DNA of 64,000 nt. Source: Streptomyces sp. TRM70350. Lineage in GTDB: Bacteria > Actinomycetota > Actinomycetes > Streptomycetales > Streptomycetaceae. Both the position numbers and the translations under genes were made by a program. The DNA is taken from assembly GCF_019219825.1 (NCBI RefSeq), contig NZ_JAHUXH010000018.1:89243-153242 (forward strand), in the 5' to 3' direction. Below, one piece after another: positions 57,750 through 64,000 of the stretch. Each line of letters begins with the position of its first letter. The stretch's first letter is position 1. The notes below the pieces were generated by a model. That model searched no databases. It worked only from the letters and a program-made list of their open reading frames with translations, and was not told the DNA's origin.

Positions 57750-58949
57750 ATGAAGATGCCGACCGACCCTGAGACCGACGCCGCTCGGCTGCGTGAGGCC
57801 ATGGCGAAAGTCCTTGCCGACGACGGGGCTCTCCGCGACTCGGCCTGGCGGGCAGCGGTCGAGAGGGTGCCACGGCACCCCTTCGTACCCGGCTTTTATC
57901 TGCCCGCCGACCAGCGCGACGAGCACGGACTGACCGTGTGGGAGCCGGTCACCGCCGAGCGCGACTACGGCCGGTGGCTCGCCGCGGCGTACTCAGACAC
58001 CACGCTGATCACGCAGTTCGACGGCGAGGAGCCCGACTGGAAGGACCCGGTCGTCCGGCATGGTGGGGCTCCCACCTCGTCGTCGACGCTGCCATCGCTC
58101 GTCCTGCGCATGTGGGCCGACGCCGACGTGGCGGAAGGGCACACAGTGCTGGAGATCGGAACCGGAACCGGCTATTCCACCGCACTGGCCTGCGAGCGGC
58201 TGGGCTCCTCGCACGTCACCAGCCTGGAGGTCGACCCGCGCCGGATGGAGGCGGCGGCACACGCGCTCTACGGCTGCGGCTACTTCCCTACGCTGGCCGT
58301 GGCGGACGGCCTGTACGGGTACTGGCCCGAGGCTTGGTACGACCGAATCGTCGCCGCCTGTTCGTTCCGTGCCGTCCCGCCCGCGCTGCTCGCCCAAACA
58401 CGGCCGGGCGGGAAGATCCTGCTCCCACTGTCGGGCTGGCTCTACGGCAACGCCCGTGTCCTGCTCACCGTGGCCGAGGACGGCACGGCTGTGGGCCCCT
58501 TGCTGCCCGGCACGATTTCCTTCATGGCCGCCCGGAGGCACGCGGCACCGGCGTTCGGCAATCCTGCCGACTGGGCCGCCGGTTTGCCCGAGAAATCACG
58601 GTCGGCCAGGCACAGCCCCGAACGGATCACGACCGCGACCGACGAGGCGTTTCACCTGCGCTTCCTCGCCCAAACTGCCGTACCGGACACCCAGATGATC
58701 ATCATCGGCGCAGTCGTACGCCTCGTCGACGTCGTCTCCGGCTCCGCCGCCACGCTCACGCCCAACGGCGATGTGTGGGAGGTCCGCGAGGGTGGCCCGG
58801 GGAAGCTGTGGGAGCGGATCGAGGACGTCCTGGACGCGTTCGACGCGGCCGATCGGCCGGGACCGGAGACCTTCACGATGCACGTGTACGACGGCGGGCA
58901 ACACCTACGGCATCCGCAGATGCCTGGGCTGCCGTTTCCGAGGCCTTGA
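57750..58949 (+). CDS. PCMT-family O-methyltransferase, graspetide (TgmC) type
   Basis: A 399-aa S-adenosylmethionine-dependent methylase. The fold is that of protein-isoaspartyl methyltransferases (VLEIGTGTGYSTALACERLGSSHVTSLEVD, RVPRHPFVPGF), with the extra N-terminal WEPVTAERDYGRWLAAAYSDTTLITQFDG block found in methylases of ATP-grasp-modified peptides. These form or open an isoaspartate/aspartimide in the peptide. No ATP-grasp ligase or precursor gene is in the window, so it is an orphan here. ATG 57750 has AGGAGG 11-16 bases before it. Confidence 0.85.
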   Translation: MKMPTDPETDAARLREAMAKVLADDGALRDSAWRAAVERVPRHPFVPGFYLPADQRDEHGLTVWEPVTAERDYGRWLAAAYSDTTLITQFDGEEPDWKDPVVRHGGAPTSSSTLPSLVLRMWADADVAEGHTVLEIGTGTGYSTALACERLGSSHVTSLEVDPRRMEAAAHALYGCGYFPTLAVADGLYGYWPEAWYDRIVAACSFRAVPPALLAQTRPGGKILLPLSGWLYGNARVLLTVAEDGTAVGPLLPGTISFMAARRHAAPAFGNPADWAAGLPEKSRSARHSPERITTATDEAFHLRFLAQTAVPDTQMIIIGAVVRLVDVVSGSAATLTPNGDVWEVREGGPGKLWERIEDVLDAFDAADRPGPETFTMHVYDGGQHLRHPQMPGLPFPRP

Positions 58950-59042
58950 GCGATCACTCGATGTGCCTGACGCGTGCTCTGTGTCTCCCGGCGGGCACGC
59001 ATGCCATTGACCAACCCTGGGGGAAAGGGAGTGAGGGCCGGT

Positions 59043-59648
59043 ATGACGAACCTGGTCCCGTGGCAGCAGCGGCTGTCCACTGGCACGGAGGACATCCAGG
59101 ACGAGGTAGTCCGCGTGTACCAGCAGACACGTCACAGCAAGGCGTATGTGCCCACGATGATTTGGGGCACGCTCCAGACCGAGGCGTATGCGACCGTCAT
59201 CCTTCGGCAGGTTGTCGAGTTCCTCGGTGTCCCGGATGACGTCCCGGCGGGAGTGGCCAAGCGGATGGAGCGGCAGCGGGTGCTCCACGACGGTGAGCAC
59301 CGCTTCGACGTGATCCTCGGCGAGCAGGCTCTTTACACCAACGTCGGAGGGCCGACGGTGATGCGCGGGCAGATGGAGCGTCTGCTTCGGGACTTCGACC
59401 TTGATTCCCTCAGGCTGGGCATCGTCCCCACCACTGCTGAGGTGGGGATGGTTCCTGAGCCCGGCTTCAACATGTACGACGACAGTCGAGTCCACTACGA
59501 ACTCGTCTCCACCGGGGTGGACATCACCGACCCGGACGAACTTGCCCTCCACAACAAGGCGTTCAGCATCCTCAGCAACGCTGCCTGCTACGGAGACGAC
59601 GCCAAGTCGCTCATCAACAAGGCTTTGGCTTCCTGGAGCGGCGACTGA
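59043..59648 (+). CDS. DUF5753 (Scr1-type) regulator lacking its HTH
   Basis: A 201-aa protein consisting almost only of the DUF5753 sensor domain of actinomycete Scr1-type antitoxin-like regulators: LVPWQQRLSTGTEDIQDEV, YVPTMIWGTLQTEAYATVIL, RQRVLHDGEHRFDVILGEQAL and FNMYDDSRVHYELVS. The XRE helix-turn-helix that normally precedes it is absent, since the frame starts only a few residues ahead. ATG 59043 with GAGGG is preferred; GTG 59031 is possible. Either the gene is 5'-truncated or it acts without binding DNA. The usual small DUF397 partner is not seen. Confidence 0.85.
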   Translation: MTNLVPWQQRLSTGTEDIQDEVVRVYQQTRHSKAYVPTMIWGTLQTEAYATVILRQVVEFLGVPDDVPAGVAKRMERQRVLHDGEHRFDVILGEQALYTNVGGPTVMRGQMERLLRDFDLDSLRLGIVPTTAEVGMVPEPGFNMYDDSRVHYELVSTGVDITDPDELALHNKAFSILSNAACYGDDAKSLINKALASWSGD

Positions 59649-59902
59649 GCGTTCCGTCGCTGTCGTACAGGGCCTCAAAATTAAGGAGAACCAAAGAGGA
59701 CGGCTCGATCGTCCTGCCGTCCTGCCTGAATCACTAGGGCATGGTCGAACAGCCCCCGACCCCGCCGGCTGAGCGGCGCAATAGGACACGGCTCGGGGCC
59801 CACAGGCATGACTGCTGGGCCTCAGTGCACGCCGATCGAGGAGATGGATCACGGCCAGGCAGCACCCTCATCGTCGGCGAGCCGGGAGGCGTCGCACCGA
59901 GT

Positions 59903-60787
59903 TCAGCTGGGCAGCGCATCGTCGAGCTGCGCCAGCTCCGCCGCGCTCAGCTCGAGCTCGGCGGCCCGGGCCGAGTCCTGGATGGATACCGGGCGGCTGG
60001 CTCCCGGCACCGGGATCATTGCCGGGGAGCGGTGGAGCAGCCATGCCAGGGCGATCTGCTGCGGGCTGACGCCGCGCTCGGCCGCGATGCGGTGGAAGGC
60101 GGTGCCCGTGGAGGTCGGGCCCGACGGTCCGTCGAGGGAGCTGCGGGCGATGCCGCCCAGTGGGCTCCAGGGCAGGAAGGCCAGGCCCAGCTCCGTACTC
60201 AGCCGCAGTTCGGGCTCGCTGCCGCGCACGGCGGGGGAGTACTGGTTCTGGACCGAGACGAGCCCGTCGCCGAGGATCGCGTGCGCCTCGCGGATCTGGG
60301 CGGTGTTCACGTTGGAGATCCCGACGGCGCGGATCGTGCCGACCTCGAGCAGTTCGAGCAGTGCGCCGACGGAGTCGGCCCATGGCACGGCCGGGTCCGG
60401 CTTGTGCAGTTGGTAGAGGCCGATGGCCTCGACACCCAGTCGCTTCCGGGATGCCTCGGCGGCGCGCTTGAGGTGTCCGGGGGTGCCGGTGACCGTCCAG
60501 CTGCCGTCGCCGGGCCGGCCGCGGCCGCCTTTGGTGGCGACGAGGACGCCGGAGGTGTCGCTGCCGTAGCGGGCGAGGGCGCGGGAGATGAGGAGTTCGT
60601 TGTGGCCCCTCTCGCCGGCGTGCCAGTGGTAGCTGTCGGCGGTGTCGATGAGCGTGACGCCCGCGTCGAGGGCGGCGTGGATGGTGGCGATGGCCCGCTC
60701 CTGGTCCGGTCGTCCCTCGATGGACAACGGCATGGCGCCCATGCCGACGGCGCTGACGGTGGTGTTCCCGATGGTGCGGTACTGCAT
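59903..60787 (-). CDS. Aldo/keto reductase
   Basis: A 294-aa NADPH-dependent reductase with the (beta/alpha)8 AKR fold: the tetrad Asp-Tyr-Lys-His appears in LIDTADSYHWHAGERGHNE, LVATKGG and LYQLHKPDP; NADPH-binding LPGAS-like PVPGASRPVSIQDS is near the end. Second gene of a two-gene operon (14-bp gap) with an SDR-type oxidoreductase. Substrate unknown, possibly a short aldehyde or sugar. Confidence 0.94.
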   Translation of the reverse strand: MQYRTIGNTTVSAVGMGAMPLSIEGRPDQERAIATIHAALDAGVTLIDTADSYHWHAGERGHNELLISRALARYGSDTSGVLVATKGGRGRPGDGSWTVTGTPGHLKRAAEASRKRLGVEAIGLYQLHKPDPAVPWADSVGALLELLEVGTIRAVGISNVNTAQIREAHAILGDGLVSVQNQYSPAVRGSEPELRLSTELGLAFLPWSPLGGIARSSLDGPSGPTSTGTAFHRIAAERGVSPQQIALAWLLHRSPAMIPVPGASRPVSIQDSARAAELELSAAELAQLDDALPS

Positions 60788-60801
60788 GGCGGGTCTGTTC
60801 C

Positions 60802-61743
60802 TCAGGCGGCTTGGGTGGCGGATACGTCCAGGGCTTCGGCGACGGCGCTGGGCAGCCAGTCGGTGGTGCGGGAGAAGGAGAAGCCCAGCTCCTTCGCACG
60901 GGCGTTGCTCATGGCGTAGTGGCGATCGAAGGAGAAGGGCGAGGCGGCCTCTCCCGCGGCGATGGTCCGGTATACCGGTTCCCGGCCGGTCAGCACTGCG
61001 ATGACGGCGGCCAGGCCGCGTACGTCGAGCAGTTCGTCGGAGCACGCGTTCACCGGGCCGGTGAAGTCGGTGGCCGTGGTCGCCCACAGCAGCAGGTCCG
61101 CCAGCTCCTCGTAGTGGATGAAGACCGTGGGCTGCGCCTCGGCGTGCACGGCGATCTCCGTGCCCTGGCCGATGCGCCCGATGTAGTGCGCCAGGCGGCC
61201 GGTGAACTCCTGCACGCCGCCGCCGAGCACGTGGGCGCTGCGCACGGAGGCAAAGGCGAGCCCGCCGTCCCGGGTGAAGACGGCCTCCGCCTGGCGCTTG
61301 CCCTCGGCGTAGTGGGCTTCCAGGTACGCCGCGTCGTGCCAGGGCAAGTCCATCTGCACCAGCCAGGCGGCGGGTTCCACGATGTCTTCCGGCACAGGTG
61401 TGCCGTACGGGACGGCGGGCAGTGCGGCGGTCGCCGGGTCGTACACCTCGATCGTGGACGTCATGACGTACCGAGCGGTGCGGCCGCGGAAGGCGCGAGC
61501 GGCGATGGCGGCCTGCACGGGGGTGTAGCAGACCTGGTCGACGACCACGTCGAAGGTGCGGGAGCCGAGGGCGGCGGTGAGGCCGGTCTCGTTGTCGCGG
61601 TCGGCGACAAGGTGCTCGACACCGGGCGGTGGCGGGGTGGAGCCGCGGTTGATCACAGTGACCTGGTGCCCGGCGGCCTGCAGGCGCTGGACCAAGAGCT
61701 TTCCGACGTACCGGCTGCCGCCGATGACACAGATTCTCTGCAT
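60802..61743 (-). CDS. NAD-dependent epimerase/dehydratase (extended SDR)
   Basis: A 313-aa Rossmann protein of the atypical/extended SDR type: ICVIGGSRYVGKLLVQRLQAAGHQV carries the dinucleotide motif, with NRGSTPPP next. The active-site Tyr is less clear (EAHYAEGKRQAE). ATG 61743 is preferred, with AGGA 6 bases upstream. It is the first gene of the operon with the AKR and divergent from the LysR gene across 70 bp, which probably holds the LysR-controlled promoter. Confidence 0.9.
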   Translation of the reverse strand: MQRICVIGGSRYVGKLLVQRLQAAGHQVTVINRGSTPPPPGVEHLVADRDNETGLTAALGSRTFDVVVDQVCYTPVQAAIAARAFRGRTARYVMTSTIEVYDPATAALPAVPYGTPVPEDIVEPAAWLVQMDLPWHDAAYLEAHYAEGKRQAEAVFTRDGGLAFASVRSAHVLGGGVQEFTGRLAHYIGRIGQGTEIAVHAEAQPTVFIHYEELADLLLWATTATDFTGPVNACSDELLDVRGLAAVIAVLTGREPVYRTIAAGEAASPFSFDRHYAMSNARAKELGFSFSRTTDWLPSAVAEALDVSATQAA

Positions 61744-61813
61744 GCCCCCATCCTGAAGATCTACCATCACCAGCAGAAGTGCATACTTACTGGACAGGTG
61801 TTAAGGAACGCTG

Positions 61814-62725
61814 TTGATCGATGTACAGCGCCTTCGCGTACTGCGGGCAGTGGCGGAGCACGGCAGCTTCAACCAGGCGGCAGCAGTCCTCCGCCTCACC
61901 CCCTCGGCCGTCTCCCAGCATGTGGCAGTCCTGGAGCGCAGCCTCGGCGCCCAGGTCGTAGCGCGCAGCACGCGCGGGGTCACCCTCACCCAGGCCGGTC
62001 GGATCATGGTCCAGGCCGCCGAGTCGGTCGCAGCGGAGCTTGCGCACGCAAAACAGCAAGTCGACCAGCTCAGTACGGGCCGCACGCAGCTCACCATCGC
62101 CACGTTCACCAGCGGCGGCAGGTTCCTGCTGCCCGGCGCCCTCGCTCGGCTGACGGCAGCCCATCCCCACACCGTGCTCCACGTCAGGGAGGCCGAGCCT
62201 GAAGACAGCCTGCCTCTGGTCCGCCAGGGCGCCGTGGACCTCGCGCTCGCCTATCACTTCGACGGCCCGCTGCCCGGCCAGGTGAGCCAGAACTCCAGCA
62301 TGGAGTGGACTGCGCTCTTGGAAGACCCCTTGTACGTCGTGCTACCCGAGGGCCATCGACTGGCCAGCCGCGCTGTGCTCGATATCGCCGAGTTGGCGAC
62401 CGAGCCCTGGGTGCTTGGCTGCCTCAAGACAGAGACGTACCTGCAGCGCTACGCCGAGCGCGCCGGCTTCGACCCGGAGATGCGCGGCACGACAACCGAC
62501 TACTTCTTCGCGCGCTCGCTCGTCGCCGCAGGCCTGGGCATCTCACTGATCCCCTCCATCGCGCTGGCCCCGGAGATGCCAGGCGTGCGCGCCGTCCCGA
62601 TCAAGGAGCCGGGTCCGACTCGGCACATCGGCGTTGCCACGATCAGCCGCCGCCGTGACCACCCTCAGCTCGCGACCCTGATCAATGCTCTTCAGGAGCA
62701 GGCAGCAGCACTGGACGACACGTGA
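61814..62725 (+). CDS. LysR-family transcriptional regulator
   Basis: A 303-aa regulator with a winged helix (LRVLRAVAEHGSFNQAAAVLRLTPSAVSQHVAVLERSLGAQVVAR) and a periplasmic-binding-like effector domain (QLTIATFTSGGRFLLPGAL, GLGISLIPSIALAPE). It starts at TTG 61814 with AAGGAA 5 bases before it. It is divergent from the SDR-AKR operon, the textbook setting for LysR control of an adjacent operon. Confidence 0.94.
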   Translation: MIDVQRLRVLRAVAEHGSFNQAAAVLRLTPSAVSQHVAVLERSLGAQVVARSTRGVTLTQAGRIMVQAAESVAAELAHAKQQVDQLSTGRTQLTIATFTSGGRFLLPGALARLTAAHPHTVLHVREAEPEDSLPLVRQGAVDLALAYHFDGPLPGQVSQNSSMEWTALLEDPLYVVLPEGHRLASRAVLDIAELATEPWVLGCLKTETYLQRYAERAGFDPEMRGTTTDYFFARSLVAAGLGISLIPSIALAPEMPGVRAVPIKEPGPTRHIGVATISRRRDHPQLATLINALQEQAAALDDT

Positions 62726-62776
62726 CCGCGGGCCAGGTGGCCATCATCAGGCTCCCGGCCCGGATGATCCCGCTGA

Positions 62777-62915
62777 TCAGGGATGCGTGCGATGCCATTC
62801 GAGCGTGCCGTTGCGCCAAGGTCTGTAGGGCGTGATCCGCTGGTGGTGCGACTCGAGCAGCGCACGGTGGAACGCGTCGGCGCGGTAGCAGGCGTCGATG
62901 TCGGGGTGGTGTTCC
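62777..62915 (-). pseudogene. IS481-like transposase remnant
   Basis: A short minus-strand fragment reads ACYRADAFHRALLESHHQRI then TPYRPWRNGTLEWHRT, which matches the end of the integrase core of IS481-like transposases (CYRS.AF..AL...R..PYRPQ.NGK.ER.HRT). The rest of the element and its ends are missing, so it is inactive. Confidence 0.65.
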
Positions 62916-63215
62916 CTGGTGGCAGCCGACTTCACCGCGTACCTCAGTGATGCTGAAGTCGCGGACTTCGCGGGGCAGATGCTCTCCCGTCTGGACGCGG
63001 CGTCAGGTGTGGGCTTCTCGGCCGTGGTGACGCCTGGACGCAACAATCCCCTGGCACTGAAGGCCGAGCCCGTCGGGGATGGTTTCGCCTTCTTCGTGCG
63101 GTTGACTCCCAACGGGGACGACACCGTGTGCCACCTTCAGATGGAGCTTAATCCGATCGCCACCCCGGACCTGCGCGAGATGTTCGGCGCGCTACACGCG
63201 GCGCTGGTGACCTGA
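62898..63215 (+). CDS. Hypothetical protein, 105 aa
   Basis: No known family. The readable body (LSDAEVADFAGQMLSRLDAA, FAFFVRLTPNGDDTVCHLQMELN, LREMFGALHAALV) has normal codon bias. Its first residues overlap the transposase scrap on the other strand, so the native 5' end may have been replaced by the insertion. No ribosome site is visible. Confidence 0.55.
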   Translation: MSGWCSLVAADFTAYLSDAEVADFAGQMLSRLDAASGVGFSAVVTPGRNNPLALKAEPVGDGFAFFVRLTPNGDDTVCHLQMELNPIATPDLREMFGALHAALVT

Positions 63216-63247
63216 CAGTCTGGAGCGCTGACTGGTTAGGCAGCTGT

Positions 63248-63487
63248 TTGGAGCGGACGCTCACCCCAGCGGATGCCTTTCTCGCTGCGGATTCGTGCTC
63301 GTTCGCGTCGTTGGGCGGCCAGGACGTCGGGGTGGCGGGCGTTCTGCCCCAACGTCTACCGGACCGCATCGGGGTCGTTCGTGATCCAAGGAGGCCTGTG
63401 CAGCGCCTTCGACACGCCGAGGGAGAAGCGCTTGTGGAGATCCCGGAGGCGGTTCTGAGGGAGGCTGTCCGTGCTCTTGGCTGGTGA
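63248..63487 (+). pseudogene. Broken small gene ahead of DUF6879
   Basis: NVYRTASGSFVIQGG in one frame and EGEALVEIPEAVLREAVRALGW in another are two parts of the short protein that usually precedes DUF6879 genes in Streptomyces. A frame change between about 63385 and 63420 separates them. Most likely a decayed gene; sequencing error is possible. Confidence 0.5.
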
Positions 63488-63989
63488 GGACTGGCGGCGG
63501 ACGTTCGACGCCATGCAACAGGAGGCACGGCGCCTGGAGACGCTGCCTGTCTACCGCGTGCCACAGGAGAAGGAGGCAATTCGTCGCTTCCTGGCCGGGG
63601 AGCCGGTTACCCGCGAAGCAACACAACCTTGGTATGACCGGGTCAAGACCTATGTGGCCAGCGGCCGCAGTGTTGGGCGAGTGCACATCGTCCGGCAGCC
63701 CCTGTCGGACTACCTCCGCTTCGAGTTCGAGTACTACCGCCACAACGTCGAAGCCGGGGAGGCCATCCGCATCCTCGACGTAACCAACCGCCCCAACCCC
63801 CTTGATGGCGTTCAGGACTTCTGGATGTTCGACCGGTCTCGGATCGTGCTCATGCACTACGAACCAGACGGGACGCAGATCAGCCGGGAAGTTTACGAGG
63901 GTAGCCCGGAGCCGTTTCGGGAGTACCAGCGCATCGCCCTCGCGGAATCGGTGCCCTTTCAGGAGTACGTGAAGGGCCTTGTCGATTGA
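63471..63989 (+). CDS. DUF6879 family protein
   Basis: A 172-aa protein matching DUF6879: RLETLPVYRVPQEKEAIRRFLAGEP, VHIVRQPLSDYLRFEFEYYRHNVEAGE, DFWMFDRSRIVLMHYEPDG and EYQRIALAESVPFQEYV. Such proteins occur in clusters with HTH-DUF5753 regulators in actinomycetes; function is unknown. GTG 63471 has GGGAGG 6 bases upstream. Confidence 0.87.
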   Translation: MLLAGEDWRRTFDAMQQEARRLETLPVYRVPQEKEAIRRFLAGEPVTREATQPWYDRVKTYVASGRSVGRVHIVRQPLSDYLRFEFEYYRHNVEAGEAIRILDVTNRPNPLDGVQDFWMFDRSRIVLMHYEPDGTQISREVYEGSPEPFREYQRIALAESVPFQEYVKGLVD

Positions 63990-64000
63990 TCCGGAGCAGC

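Noticed and set aside
57750..58949. Graspetide biosynthetic cluster
   Set aside because: The methyltransferase stands alone; no ATP-grasp ligase and no precursor with a repeated Thr/Glu/Asp core was found nearby.

Overview
The window is high-GC, dense DNA with strong G/C third-position bias, frequent GTG/TTG starts and many ATGA-type overlaps. It is a Streptomyces chromosome segment. The left part matches the S. coelicolor neighbourhood of cdgA, cslA, glxA and the endoglucanase gene (around SCO2817-SCO2838). That assignment rests on remembered gene order and protein motifs, since no search could be run.

The core-like part is 1 to about 41.2 kb. It begins with a primase-like gene running into the first of three identical tRNA-Lys(CTT) genes, then a secreted M6 protease and a PAS-GGDEF-EAL c-di-GMP enzyme (CdgA). 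From 4.4 to 14.2 kb lies a luciferase-like oxidoreductase and a catabolic cluster: two Asp/Glu-racemase-fold enzymes, a 2-hydroxyacid dehydrogenase, an amidase, a DUF3830 protein, an EhuBCDA-type polar amino acid/ectoine ABC importer and an IclR regulator. From 14.3 to 24.1 kb lies the hyphal-tip beta-glucan locus: LPMO, SPFH protein, NlpC/P60-like secreted protein, GntR regulator, CslA glucan synthase, GlxA copper radical oxidase and a GH6 lipoprotein. From 24.2 to 41.2 kb come surface and metabolic genes: class F and class E sortases, an LAGTG-anchored protein, a ROK regulator divergent from a Gfo/Idh oxidoreductase across a 27-bp palindrome, a formamide-use operon (FmdB, AmiS, formamidase), an FAH hydrolase, a YidC paralogue and a GH30 galactanase.

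The accessory part is about 41.3-64 kb, starting just after a 75-bp element with perfect 17-bp inverted ends. It holds a Vsr endonuclease, a small orphan gene, and a tightly coupled three-gene operon: an XRE-HTH fused to a GHKL ATPase, an uncharacterised 324-aa protein and a DUF6339 protein. Convergent to this operon is a pair of C5-cytosine methyltransferases, one lacking the catalytic Pro-Cys. This group is the best candidate for an undescribed defence or DNA-modification system. It is followed by decayed genes, a second methyltransferase with a PD-(D/E)XK-like protein (probable type II R-M), scrambled prophage-lysis remnants, and a run of four genes that each carry a TTA (bldA) codon, including a class I LysRS-like protein without its C-terminal region. 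Then come an ASCH protein, a graspetide-type PCMT methyltransferase, a DUF5753 regulator lacking its HTH, an aldo/keto reductase-SDR operon with a divergent LysR gene, an IS481-like transposase scrap and a DUF6879 protein. There is no rRNA, CRISPR array, integrase or intact transposase in the window.
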